Shown here: positions 15,339 to 23,617 of the stretch, piece by piece
How the letters are laid out: each line of letters starts with the position of its first letter
Numbering within the stretch: position 1 is the first letter of the stretch
Assembly (NCBI RefSeq): GCF_026151165.2
Contig: NZ_CP117849.1
Location: forward strand, 2,976,001 to 3,040,000
Length of the DNA: 64,000 nucleotides
Direction of reading: 5' to 3'
From: Cryobacterium sp. SO2
Lineage (GTDB): Bacteria > Actinomycetota > Actinomycetes > Actinomycetales > Microbacteriaceae
Program-made: the position numbers and the translations under genes
Notes under the pieces: model-generated
Databases searched by the model: none
The model's input: the letters and a program-made list of their open reading frames with translations, nothing else
Told to the model about the DNA's origin: nothing

Positions 15339-16424
15339 TTAGGAGACCGAGAGGTTGGCCACCACGTCGGCGCGGGAGGTCATCAGCGGCTGGATCTTGG
15401 TGCCGTAGTCGTCCAGGCCCTTGATGAAGTCGTCGAAGACCAGCATGATTCCCTTGGTGCCGTGCACCTCGGCGGCCTCGTCGAGCAGGCGCGCGACGGT
15501 CTCGTACGAGCCCACCAGGGTGCCCATGTTGAGATTGACGGCGCCCTCCGGGGCGGCGATGGTCTTGGCGGTGCTGGTCTCGTCGCCGGTGTCGCTGGCG
15601 GCCTGGCCGATCATCCAGCCGATTGCCGTGAGGTCGATGCCGTCGTTGTAGTTCTGCCAGAGGGCCTGGGCCTCTTCGTCGGTCTCGCCGGAGATGATCA
15701 TGAACAGCACGTAGGCGCCCACGTCACGGCCAGTCTTCTCGGCGGCCACGGCCAACGCGGTCACACCGGAGGCGTGCGCGGTGGGGGTGTTGACGCCCAG
15801 GCCCATCACGAAGTTGTAGTCGGCGTACTTGGCGGCGAACTCGATGCCCACGGCGCTCTGGCCGGCCGACACCACGGGGATGTGCTTCTCGGGCATCGGC
15901 AGCATCTTGCAGTCTTCCATGGTGAAGAACTCACCCTTGAAGTCGCTGACGCCCGTGGTCCAGAGGTCCTGCATCACGCGCACGTACTCCTCGGAGTAAC
16001 GGTAGCGGCGCTCGAAGTGGACGTCGCCGGGCCAGATTCCCATCTGGGCATATTCGTCCTTCGCCCAGCCGGAAACCAGGTTCACACCGAAGCGGCCGTG
16101 CGAGATGGAGTCGACGGTGGTGGCCATCCGTGCGGCGACCGCGGGCGGCAGGGCCAGCACGGCGGCGGAGGCGTAGAGCTTGATCTTGTCGGTGGCAGCG
16201 GCGAGGCCGGCCATCAGGGTGAACGACTCGAGGTTGTAGTCCCAGAACTCGCTGTCGCCGCCGAAGCCGCGGAACTTGATCATCGAGAGGGCGAACTCGA
16301 AGCCGTAGTCCTCGGCCTTCTTCACGATCTCGAGGTTGAAGTCATAGCTGGGCTTGTACTGCGGCGAGGTGTTGGAGATGAGCCAGCCGTTGTTGCCGAT
16401 CGGGATGAATACGCCGATGTCCAT
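15339..16424 (-). CDS. rutA: RutA-type pyrimidine oxygenase
   Basis: 361 aa luciferase-like flavin monooxygenase, very close to RutA throughout ([75 protein letters not shown]). RutA opens uracil between N3 and C4 with a flavin-N5 oxygen adduct. The residues that in E. coli RutA line the pocket (K69, T105, N134, W139, E143) appear as Lys50, Ser86, Asn115, Trp120 and Glu124. The ATG at 16424 follows AAAGGAT. Next to it are an amidase, a RutB-like gene and a sugar-type ABC transporter in place of the usual RutBCDEG. Uracil or thymine ring opening is likely. Confidence 0.9.
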   Translation of the reverse strand: MDIGVFIPIGNNGWLISNTSPQYKPSYDFNLEIVKKAEDYGFEFALSMIKFRGFGGDSEFWDYNLESFTLMAGLAAATDKIKLYASAAVLALPPAVAARMATTVDSISHGRFGVNLVSGWAKDEYAQMGIWPGDVHFERRYRYSEEYVRVMQDLWTTGVSDFKGEFFTMEDCKMLPMPEKHIPVVSAGQSAVGIEFAAKYADYNFVMGLGVNTPTAHASGVTALAVAAEKTGRDVGAYVLFMIISGETDEEAQALWQNYNDGIDLTAIGWMIGQAASDTGDETSTAKTIAAPEGAVNLNMGTLVGSYETVARLLDEAAEVHGTKGIMLVFDDFIKGLDDYGTKIQPLMTSRADVVANLSVS

Positions 16425-16450
16425 GAGGGGATCCTTTTCTTCGGGGAGCG

Positions 16451-16533
16451 GGTGCTGTGGGTCGTGCGGGTCTAGAGGGCGGTGCGGGTGCTGTGGGTCG
16501 TGCGGGTCTAGAGGGCGGTGCGGGTGCTGCGGA
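16451..16533. repeat. 36-bp tandem duplication
   Basis: A 36-bp unit starting GGTGCTGTGGGTCGTGCGGG occurs at 16451-16486 and 16487-16522, with a third partial start at 16523. It lies between the permease and RutA genes. The unit carries TCTAGA and stop codons in several frames, so it does not code. Confidence 0.85.
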
Positions 16534-16575
16534 TGGTGCCGGTCATTCTGGTCAGTCAGTCTGAGGATTTTCGGT

Positions 16576-17625
16576 CTATTTGTGCGCCTTAGCGGACTGC
16601 CGGCGGATGGCCTGGGAAAGGGCCACGGCCACGATCAGGGCGCCGCCGTAGAAGAGCTGCTGCACGTAGCTCTGCGCGCCCAGCATCTGCAGGCCGACGA
16701 CCCCGGTGAAGAGGAAGAAGACCGCGATGAAGGTGCCAACGGCGTTGAACCGGCCGGGCACGATGGCCGTGGCGCCGAGGTAGCAGGCCGCGAAGGCCGG
16801 CAGCAGGAAGGACTGGCCGCTGGACGGGTCGGCGCCGCCGAGGCTGCCGGCGTAGACGATGCCGGCGATGCTGGCGACCAGGCCGGAGCCGATGAACGCG
16901 CCGATCCGGAGCCGGTTGACGTTCAGGCCGCTGAGCTCGGCGACCTGGCGGCCGCGGCCCACGAAGAGCAGCCGGCGGCCGATCGGGGTGGAGGTGAGGA
17001 TGACGAGGATGATCGCGGCGGCGATGAGGCCGTAGAAGAACTGCAGCGGCATGCCCAGGATGCCGCGGAACCCGACGGTGGCCTGCACCAGGGCGGAGTC
17101 GACGCCGGTGACCGAGGAGGAGTTGCTCATCCACTGCACCAGGCCGAGCATCACGGTGGCCGAGCCGAGGGTGACGATGAACGAGTCGATCTTGAACACC
17201 ACCACGAGTACCCCGTTGATCAGGCCCACGATGAGGCCCACGGCCAAGGCGGCGGCCAGGCTGGGCAGCAGCGGCACGCCGAACTGGGCGTTGAGCACGG
17301 CCACGGTCATCGACGACATCGACAGGGTCGACGCCACCGAGAGGTCGAACTCCCCCGCGGTGAGCGGGAAGAGCAGGCCGAGGGCGAGGATCAGCAGCAC
17401 GGCCTGGGAGCCGAGCACGTTCTGCAGGTTGCCGACGGTGAAGAAGGTGTTCGGCAGCATGAGGCTGAAGACCACGATCACCGCGAGCCAGGCGATCAGC
17501 AGGGCGTACCGCTCGGTGTGCAGCCAGAAGTTGCGGGCGGGCTTGGCCGGGCGGGCGGTGCCGGGGCCGGCCGGGGTGCCGGGCGCGGCAGCCGTGGTGC
17601 TGGCGGGCGCTGTCGTGGTGGTCAT
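16576..17625 (-). CDS. ABC transporter permease, ribose type (RbsC-like)
   Basis: 349 aa, about ten membrane helices after a Thr/Ala/Pro-rich cytoplasmic N-terminus. The segments [39 protein letters not shown] and [19 protein letters not shown] are those of the RbsC/branched-chain-type permeases of CUT2 importers. The ATG overlaps the stop of the ATPase gene (ATGA). It belongs to a three-gene importer with the ATPase and binding protein upstream. A CUT2 importer beside rutA suggests a nucleoside, ribosylated pyrimidine or similar polar substrate. Confidence 0.9.
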   Translation of the reverse strand: MTTTTAPASTTAAAPGTPAGPGTARPAKPARNFWLHTERYALLIAWLAVIVVFSLMLPNTFFTVGNLQNVLGSQAVLLILALGLLFPLTAGEFDLSVASTLSMSSMTVAVLNAQFGVPLLPSLAAALAVGLIVGLINGVLVVVFKIDSFIVTLGSATVMLGLVQWMSNSSSVTGVDSALVQATVGFRGILGMPLQFFYGLIAAAIILVILTSTPIGRRLLFVGRGRQVAELSGLNVNRLRIGAFIGSGLVASIAGIVYAGSLGGADPSSGQSFLLPAFAACYLGATAIVPGRFNAVGTFIAVFFLFTGVVGLQMLGAQSYVQQLFYGGALIVAVALSQAIRRQSAKAHK

Positions 17626-19220
17626 GAAACACTCTCTTTCAGCAGGGCCGGGGTCTCGGTCAGGCTCGTGATGACGGATGCGGCAATCAATTCGTGGGTG
17701 AGGTCGTCGCCGGTCAGTTCGGCGTGCGGGCGCCCGTGGGCGAGCACGATGACGCGGTCGCAGACCGCGGCGAGCTGGTCGTAGTCGCTGGAGGCGCAGA
17801 TGATCGGCACTCCACCGGCGGCGGTGGAGCGGAGCAGCTCGAAGATGATGCTGCGGGCGCCGATGTCGACACCCTGGGTGGGTTCCTGCAGCAGGATCAG
17901 CTGCGGGTCGTCTTGAAGCCACTTGCCGAGCACGGCCTTCTGCTGGTTGCCGCCGCTGAGGGTGCTGAACAGCGCCTGCGGGTTGCGAGGACGGATGTCG
18001 TAGCTCTCGGAGATCTCGTCGGCGCGGCGGCTGAGGCCGGCGGCGTTCAGGCCGAACCAGGAGCGGAACTTGCCGATCACGGGCAGGGTCACGTTCTGTT
18101 CCACCGTGAGTTCGCCAACGCCGCCCTGGGTCTTGCGGTCGGCCGGCACGTAGACGATGCCGGCCTTGAGGGAGTCGCGCGGGGACGCATCCGCCAGGTC
18201 GCTGCGGGTGCCGCGCAGGGTGAGCTGGCCGGTGGCGGCCTGGGCGCCGTAGATGCCGGCGAGGGCGTCTTCGAAGCCGGAGCCGGCCAGGCCGGTGAGG
18301 CCCACGATCTCGCCGGCCGCGACGTCGAAGCTGAGCTTGTCGACGTGGCCGGTGGCGAGGTCGTCGACCCGGGCGACGGCGCCGGCATGGTGGGTGTCGG
18401 TGCTGCTGGGGGCGGACTGTTTGGCCGGGCGCAGGGTGCGGCCCACGATGAGCTGCACCAGCTGCTCGTCGGTGGTGCCGGCGGTGTCGAGGTGCGCCTG
18501 TACCTCGCCGGCTCGCAGCACGGTGACCCGGTCGGTGTGTTCGAGCACCTCGGTCATGTCGTGGGAGACGAGCAGGGCGCTCATTCCGCCGTCGGCGACG
18601 AGTTCTTTCACCACCCGGAAGAGCAGGTCGGTGTCTTCCTTGGGCAGGAAGACGGTGGGTTCGTCGAGCACCAGCAGTGAGCGGTGGTCGCCGAGCTCGC
18701 TGACGGCGCGGAGGATGGCGATGAGGGCCCGGTCGGTGTCGCCGAGCCTGTCCACGGTTTCGCGCGGGTCGATGTTGAGGCCGAACCGGGCGAAGGTCTC
18801 CGCGGCTTTGGCCTGTTCCTTCTTCCAGTTGATCAGGGGGCCGCGGCCGGCGACGATGTTGCTGATCCGCAGGTTCTCCACGACGCTGAGCTCGGGCACC
18901 AGACCGAGGTCCTGGTGCACGAAGCTGATGCCGAGGGTGCGGAAGTAGCCGGGGGCGATCGGGAGGGTGATCGGGGTGCCGCGCAGCCAGGCGCTGGCAC
19001 CCGCATCCGGGGTGTAGAAGCCGCTGAGGATCTTGATCAGCGTCGACTTCCCCGAGCCGTTCTCCCCGAGCAGACCATGGATCTGCCCGGGGAAAACGTC
19101 GAGGTCGACGTGAGAGAGCGCGGTGAGGCCGCCGAAGGTCTTCGACAGGTTCTCAATTTTGAGGAGGGGCGCGAGCGCCTCGGGGGTGCGCTCTGACGGT
19201 GTCGACGTGGAGGGAATCAC
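17622..19220 (-). CDS. ABC transporter ATPase with two nucleotide-binding domains (RbsA-like)
   Basis: 532 aa. Domain 1 has Walker A GLLGENGSGKST and Walker B LLVLDEPT, but its signature region reads LGDTDRAL instead of LSVGQ. Domain 2 has a degenerate P-loop (GLTGLAGSGFED), signature LSGGNQQK and Walker B LILLQEPTQG. This split between the halves is usual in RbsA-type proteins; the lost signature of domain 1 goes further than most. I chose the GTG at 19220 because it overlaps the TAG of the binding-protein gene by one base. It energises uptake through the permease at 16576. Confidence 0.9.
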   Translation of the reverse strand: MIPSTSTPSERTPEALAPLLKIENLSKTFGGLTALSHVDLDVFPGQIHGLLGENGSGKSTLIKILSGFYTPDAGASAWLRGTPITLPIAPGYFRTLGISFVHQDLGLVPELSVVENLRISNIVAGRGPLINWKKEQAKAAETFARFGLNIDPRETVDRLGDTDRALIAILRAVSELGDHRSLLVLDEPTVFLPKEDTDLLFRVVKELVADGGMSALLVSHDMTEVLEHTDRVTVLRAGEVQAHLDTAGTTDEQLVQLIVGRTLRPAKQSAPSSTDTHHAGAVARVDDLATGHVDKLSFDVAAGEIVGLTGLAGSGFEDALAGIYGAQAATGQLTLRGTRSDLADASPRDSLKAGIVYVPADRKTQGGVGELTVEQNVTLPVIGKFRSWFGLNAAGLSRRADEISESYDIRPRNPQALFSTLSGGNQQKAVLGKWLQDDPQLILLQEPTQGVDIGARSIIFELLRSTAAGGVPIICASSDYDQLAAVCDRVIVLAHGRPHAELTGDDLTHELIAASVITSLTETPALLKESVS

Positions 19221-20389
19221 TACGGCTGGCCCCACAGTGCTTCGTAGCCGGTGACGTAGGCGTCGCCGTAGCCTTCGGTCGAGCCCGGCGGGGTGCCGGT
19301 CTCGTCGACGTTCTCCTTGGTGAACACCTTGAGCGGGGTCTGCGCGAAGCCGTCTTCGACGACCGGGGTGCCGGTCAGCACGCGGCCGACCTGGTCCATG
19401 GTGGCCCAGCCGAGCCACGGCATCGACTCGCCCACGTCCATGGCGAGCACGTCGCCCTCCTGCATGATCTTGAGCACGGCGGGGGTGCCGTTGAAGGACG
19501 CCGCCTTCACCTGACCTACCTTGCCCGCGGCGACGACTCCGGCCTCAACGAACAGGGCCATCGAGTCGAAGACCGGCAGCACGTAGTCGAGTTCCGGGTT
19601 GATCTGGATCTCGGACTGCACGCTGGTGGAGATCTTGGTCGCCCAGTCGGCCAGCGGAACGTTGACCTCCTTGACGGTGCACTCGGGGCAGTTGGTGGCG
19701 ATCTCGTCCTTCATCGCGTCGATGATGCCGCCGGCGACGGGCACCTCAGCGGTGTTGACGAGGAGGATGTTGCCCTTGCCCTCGGTCTCCTGGATGGCCC
19801 AGTCGGCGCTGAGCCGGCCGGACTCGTTGAACGGGGCCGTGACCTGCCCGGCGATGAGGTCCTTGATCGAGTCGGGGATCGCCTCGCCGTCCTGGATGGT
19901 GTGGGTGACGACCACGGGGATGCCGGCGGCCTTGGCCCGCTCGAGGGCGGGAACCAGCAGTTCGCCGTTGATGCCCTGCGAGAGCAGGATGACGTCGGCC
20001 TTCTGGCTGATCGCCTGGTCGATGCCGGCGGTGTGCTCGGTGGGGCTGCCCTGGTTGGTGTACTCCACCCAGGTGGCGCCGTAACGCTCGGCCACCTTCT
20101 GGGTCTCCTCGCTCACCGTGACGATGAACGGGATGGCACTGGTGTTGGGGATGTTGAAGATGGTCTTGCCGGCGATGTCGGCCATGGCGAACGGTTCGGC
20201 GTCGAAGGTGAACTCGGGGTCGGCGCTGAACTTCTCGATCTGCGCGGTGGCGTAGGCGAGGCCATCCGCTGTGCCGCTGGAGTCGGTGGTGGTGGATGCG
20301 GCGGTGGTGGAGGCGCAGCCGGTGAGCATGAGGGCTGCGCTCACCCCCAGTGCGGTCCAGGTGAGGAATTGCCGGGAACGAGTGTGCAT
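19220..20389 (-). CDS. periplasmic-type sugar/nucleoside-binding lipoprotein (RbsB-like)
   Basis: 389 aa. Signal peptide with lipobox LTGC (Cys near residue 25), then a type-I binding fold: ADVILLSQGINGELLVPALERAKAAGIPVVVTHT is the typical ligand-hinge segment, with GNILLVNTAEVPVAGG in the middle. It delivers substrate to the RbsC/RbsA-like pair downstream. Two palindromes CATTCGAATG lie about 120 bp upstream, suggesting control by the LacI regulator at 20771. Two internal Cys (ATNCPECTV) could form a disulfide. Ligand unknown; pyrimidine nucleoside is a reasonable guess from context. Confidence 0.9.
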   Translation of the reverse strand: MHTRSRQFLTWTALGVSAALMLTGCASTTAASTTTDSSGTADGLAYATAQIEKFSADPEFTFDAEPFAMADIAGKTIFNIPNTSAIPFIVTVSEETQKVAERYGATWVEYTNQGSPTEHTAGIDQAISQKADVILLSQGINGELLVPALERAKAAGIPVVVTHTIQDGEAIPDSIKDLIAGQVTAPFNESGRLSADWAIQETEGKGNILLVNTAEVPVAGGIIDAMKDEIATNCPECTVKEVNVPLADWATKISTSVQSEIQINPELDYVLPVFDSMALFVEAGVVAAGKVGQVKAASFNGTPAVLKIMQEGDVLAMDVGESMPWLGWATMDQVGRVLTGTPVVEDGFAQTPLKVFTKENVDETGTPPGSTEGYGDAYVTGYEALWGQP

Positions 20390-20508
20390 GTGTTTCTCCT
20401 AGGTGCGGGCACGTCTTGAGGATGCTGTGGGCAGTGCGGGAAGGGCTGTGCGGGACTGGAAAAGCAGGGTTCCTGTTGACGGTGGGTGTCGCCGGTCGGA
20501 AGGCTGTG

Positions 20509-20539
20509 CATTCGAATGGATACCGAATGCATTCGAATG
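20509..20539 (-). promoter_or_regulatory. double LacI-type operator
   Basis: CATTCGAATG occurs at 20509-20518 and again at 20530-20539, 21 bp apart centre to centre, i.e. two helical turns. Both are perfect palindromes with the central CG typical of LacI-family operators. They lie upstream of the binding-protein gene on the minus strand, and a LacI gene is the next gene upstream. Confidence 0.75.
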
Positions 20540-20650
20540 TAGCGGAGGTAAATTACGCGAAAACGCACAAAAGGGGGCCGAGGGTAACGGTCTCTGGTCG
20601 GTAGTGTTACGGCCGCGTTAAAGCGCCGGTGTATCGGCCCTCAGCACGCC

Positions 20651-20716
20651 AACTGTTCCCCTTCCGGACAATTGCGTCCGGCGCACCGGGCGCAGAAGTC
20701 CGCTTCGGCAACAGTT
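20651..20716. repeat. 66-bp palindromic element, copy 3
   Basis: Left inner arm CGGACAATTGCGTCCGG, right inner arm CCGGGCGCAGAAGTCCG: the two arms belong to different sequence variants seen in other copies (compare 48440), so this copy is a mosaic. It lies between the LacI gene and the binding-protein gene. Confidence 0.88.
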
Positions 20717-20770
20717 GTGCGCCACGCGACGGATGCGCCGGGGGCGGCGGGGCCGACGTCTGGTGCGGGG

Positions 20771-21805
20771 TTAGGCGGCGGGGGTGGGCCAGGGGCCGGT
20801 GGTGCCGCGTTCCACGAGGTGCACGGGGAACACCGTGCGTTCGGGCTCCTCTTCGAAGAGGCCCTCGATGCGGTCGAGCAGCCGGTGGGTGCCCGCGGTG
20901 GCGATCTCCAACAGCGGCTGGCGCACCGTGGTGAGGTCGAACATCGACCAGCTGGACATCCGCAGGTCGTCGTAGCCGATCACCTGCACGTCGTCGGGGA
21001 TGGAGAGGCCCAGGCGGTTCGCCGCGTCGATCACGCCGTAGGCGATGTAGTCGGTGCCGCAGTAGACCACGCTGGGGCGCTCGGCCGGGGAGAGCAGCTC
21101 GGTGCCCATGGCGAGGCCGGTCTCGTGCTCGATGAGGCCGCGGCGCACGAACTGCGGCTGCAGCGGGATGCCCAGCTCGTCGAGCCGGGCACGGAAGGCG
21201 ACCTCCCGGAAGTTGATGCTCGGGTTGTTCTCGGGGCCGCCGACCATGGCGATGCGGCGGTGGCCGAGCCCGTAGAGGTAGTCGGCGATGAGGACGCCGC
21301 CGTGGCTGCCGTCGGCCACGAACCTGTCGATGGCGCCGGCGTTGGGCGAGGTGACGTCGCGGCCGATCACCACGAGCGGCAGGCCGCGGGCCACGAGGTC
21401 TTCGGCGAGGGTCGAGCCCACGCGGGCCTGCATGAACATGGCACCGGCCACAAGCCCGCCGCGCAGAGCGTCGACGTCGCGTTCGCGCTCGCCCTCCGAG
21501 CGGTCGCTGAGCAGCAGCATCCGGTAGCCGCGTTCGTTGAGAGTGGTCTGCACCGAGTCGACCAGCTGCGGGTAGACGGGGTTCTGCAGGTCGGCCACGA
21601 GCACCGCGATGGAGCGGCTGACGCCGGTGATCAGGCTCTGCGCCATGAGATTGGGCGAGTAGTTGATGGTGGTGGCGATCAGGCGGATGCGTTCCCGCGT
21701 GGCCAGCGACACCCGCGGGTCGTCGCGCAGGGCGCGGGACACCGTGGACTGGGAGACGCCCGCCGCGCGTGCCACGTCATAGCTTGTCGCGTGGCCTGCA
21801 CTCAT
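20771..21805 (-). CDS. LacI-family transcriptional regulator
   Basis: 344 aa. N-terminal helix-turn-helix (SYDVARAAGVSQSTVSRALRDDPRVS, residues about 8-33) with hinge helix (PNLMAQSLITG), followed by a type-I periplasmic-binding-like effector domain and the VQVIGYDD segment near the end. It precedes the ABC importer and rutA on the same strand, and paired palindromes CATTCGAATG lie between, so it is the likely repressor of cluster A. The gene is separated from the importer by about 380 bp that contain a 66-bp element. Effector unknown. Confidence 0.9.
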   Translation of the reverse strand: MSAGHATSYDVARAAGVSQSTVSRALRDDPRVSLATRERIRLIATTINYSPNLMAQSLITGVSRSIAVLVADLQNPVYPQLVDSVQTTLNERGYRMLLLSDRSEGERERDVDALRGGLVAGAMFMQARVGSTLAEDLVARGLPLVVIGRDVTSPNAGAIDRFVADGSHGGVLIADYLYGLGHRRIAMVGGPENNPSINFREVAFRARLDELGIPLQPQFVRRGLIEHETGLAMGTELLSPAERPSVVYCGTDYIAYGVIDAANRLGLSIPDDVQVIGYDDLRMSSWSMFDLTTVRQPLLEIATAGTHRLLDRIEGLFEEEPERTVFPVHLVERGTTGPWPTPAA

Positions 21806-21886
21806 GGGTCTCAGACTATGTCACCGGATGGCGTGGGAGCCGATGCGCGGGCGGGTGTCCCGGCCGGTTTCGCCGCCCCGGTGCGC

Positions 21887-21952
21887 AACTGTTGCCGCAG
21901 CGGACAAGTGCGCCCGGTGCGCCGGCACCAATTGTCCGCACGGGGCACAGTT
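21887..21952. repeat. 66-bp palindromic element, copy 4
   Basis: Outer arms AACTGTT/CACAGTT. Left inner arm CGGACAAGTGCGCCCGG; right arm CACCAATTGTCCG. It lies between the divergent LacI gene and the orphan gene at 22080. Confidence 0.88.
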
Positions 21953-21988
21953 GCACGGGCGAGGCCGGGCGGTGCGCCGCGCGCCGTA

Positions 21989-22056
21989 CACTGAGCCATC
22001 GAGGGCACCGCGCCATCGAGAACACTGAGCCGTCGAGAACACTGAGCCATCGACAC
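21989..22056. repeat. 17-bp tandem repeat upstream of the orphan gene
   Basis: ACACTGAGCC(A/G)TCGAGA is repeated about four times with small changes in the 5' region of the gene at 22080. The spacing of 17 bp is irregular only in the second unit. Confidence 0.7.
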
Positions 22057-22079
22057 CATCGCGACGAGAGGAGCCGGGC

Positions 22080-22493
22080 ATGACGCACATCGGGGCCACC
22101 GGGCGCATCCAGCCCGAGTCGACCGAGCACGCCATGCTGCGCGCCCTCGGCGAGCGCCTCGGCGTCGACCTCGAACCGCGCACCCTCACCGTGCCCGGCG
22201 GCCTGCGCGTAGAGGTGGAGGGCATCGACGCCGCCGCGAGCGTGCTCGTGCAGCTGGTGGCCAATACCGGCGCCCCCAAGTCGTCGCACCGCAACAAGGC
22301 CATCGCCGACATGCTCAAGCTCGTCTGGCTGCGGGGCGTCTTGCCCACCCGGCCCCGCCTGGTGATCTGCATCAGCGAGCCCCTGGCCCGGTTCTTCACC
22401 CCGGCGTCCTGGCCGAGCGCCGCGGCGGCCGATATGCACGTGGATGTCTACATCTTCCGGCCGGATGCGCCGCTGGAGCTGCTCACCCGCTGA
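22080..22493 (+). CDS. orphan 137-aa protein, unknown
   Basis: ATG at 22080 after GAGGAGCCGGGC. I recognise no family. The middle has a strand pattern GLRVEVEGID then VLVQLVANTGAPKSSHRNKAIADMLKLVW, then RLVICISEPLARFF; an acidic residue followed by a strand and a Lys could suggest a restriction-endonuclease-like (PD-D/ExK) core, but this is weak. No signal peptide and no transmembrane segment. It stands alone with its own repeat-rich leader, between divergent LacI and convergent PNPOx-like genes. Function unknown. Confidence 0.7.
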   Translation: MTHIGATGRIQPESTEHAMLRALGERLGVDLEPRTLTVPGGLRVEVEGIDAAASVLVQLVANTGAPKSSHRNKAIADMLKLVWLRGVLPTRPRLVICISEPLARFFTPASWPSAAAADMHVDVYIFRPDAPLELLTR

Positions 22494-22533
22494 GCCCTCG
22501 GCCTCCCCACGCCGTGCCATAGGCCGGTGCGCA

Positions 22534-22594
22534 ACTCAGTTACGCACAAAGCACCTTCCCGCAGCCCGCACACCGTGCGAAGTCCGCTCCTCAG
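22534..22594. repeat. imperfect palindrome, copy 1 of a two-copy family
   Basis: Shares ACTCA-TT-CG-CA-AAAGCAC on the left and TGCGAAGT-CCG on the right with 33566-33625, separated by a variable centre of similar length. The halves are roughly complementary. The rest of the gap 22494-22723 shows nothing else. Confidence 0.5.
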
Positions 22595-22723
22595 CGCGCG
22601 GCAGGCGGTCGGCTGCGCTTCAGCGGCGCGGGATGCGGCGGTGGCCATCGGACACGACGGCCTTGACTGTGCACACGACGCCGAAAGCCGCCAGGGCGAC
22701 CAGGCCCGCGCAAGCGGCGACGA

Positions 22724-23449
22724 TCATCCGGCCGCGCTCCCCGACTCACACCGTGCGGGCGCGATGCGGGCCGCGTAGGCGAGCGCCGCGGCGGAGACCG
22801 GGGTGCCGAGCGGGGTGAGCGCGGAGGTCTCCGGCGCCTGGGCGGTCAGCCGCAGCGGCAGCACCCCGGCCCAGATCGAGCGGTCGTCGCCGTCATCCGC
22901 CGCCTCGGAGGCGCCGTGGGCGCGCACCTTCACGCTGGCTTCGTCGAGGGGCAGGCGCAGCACGAGGGTCGCGGCGAGCTCGCGCTTGGTCATGCCACGC
23001 ACCTCATCCCAGCGGCCCGGCATCAGGTGGTCGGAAACGACGCGCATGGCCTCCTCCTTGTCTTCAGCGGCGACCACCGTCGGCACGCCGAACACGACGG
23101 CGCTGCGGTAGTTCATCGAGCTGTCGAACAGCGAGCGCGCGTACACGAGGCCATCCAGGTGGGTCACCGTGACCGAGATCGGGGTGCCGGAGGCCATCGC
23201 CCGGAAAATACCGCTGCCGGTGGAGCCGTGCAGGTAGATGGCGTCGCCACCGCGGCCGAAGCCCATCGGCAGCACCAGTGGCAGGCCGTCGCGCACGATC
23301 GCGACGTGGGCGACGAGGGCGTCGTCCAGGATGCCGTACAGCTCGGCGCGGTCGGTGCGCTGGCGCTCGGGCGCCCGGGTGATGCGGGTGCGGGCGGTGA
23401 TGGGCAGGTCGGTGCCCACATCATTCTGGGGCTGGGTGGGGAGGGACAT
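22724..23449 (-). CDS. pyridoxamine 5'-phosphate oxidase-like protein
   Basis: 241 aa. Split-barrel FMN-binding domain of the Pyridox_ox_2 type: ILDDALVAHVAIVRDGLPLVLPMGF, then AIYLHGSTGSGIFR, then SMNYRSAVVFGVPTVV and RELAATLVLRLPLDEASVKVR. These proteins bind FMN, F420 or heme, and many are not true PNP oxidases. It is divergent from a MocR-type regulator, an arrangement common for vitamin B6-linked genes. A C-terminal Ala-rich tail of about 25 residues is poorly conserved. Start ATG at 23449. Confidence 0.85.
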   Translation of the reverse strand: MSLPTQPQNDVGTDLPITARTRITRAPERQRTDRAELYGILDDALVAHVAIVRDGLPLVLPMGFGRGGDAIYLHGSTGSGIFRAMASGTPISVTVTHLDGLVYARSLFDSSMNYRSAVVFGVPTVVAAEDKEEAMRVVSDHLMPGRWDEVRGMTKRELAATLVLRLPLDEASVKVRAHGASEAADDGDDRSIWAGVLPLRLTAQAPETSALTPLGTPVSAAALAYAARIAPARCESGSAAG

Positions 23450-23468
23450 GCTACTAGGATCGGTGTCA

Positions 23469-23513
23469 GATTGGATCAGCGACAGGGCCACTTCTGGCAA
23501 CTTTGATTGGACC
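23469..23513. promoter_or_regulatory. direct repeats GATTGGAYC in the divergent promoter region
   Basis: GATTGGATC (23469) and GATTGGACC (23505) are direct repeats 36 bp apart between the PNPOx-like and MocR genes; a third partial GGTTGGTTT follows. MocR/PdxR-type regulators bind direct repeats, so these are candidate sites. Confidence 0.5.
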
Positions 23514-23617
23514 GGTTGGTTTCGGCGTCGCCGGTGCGACAGGCGGCGGCTCCCGGCTCGGCACGTTCCGCCCGGCACGCCCCACGCCCCACACAGAACG
23601 TGAAACGAGGAACCACG

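Noticed and set aside
17694..20419. Long plus-strand frames opposite the ABC importer genes
   Set aside because: They are antisense to complete ATPase and binding-protein genes with full motifs and coupled starts.
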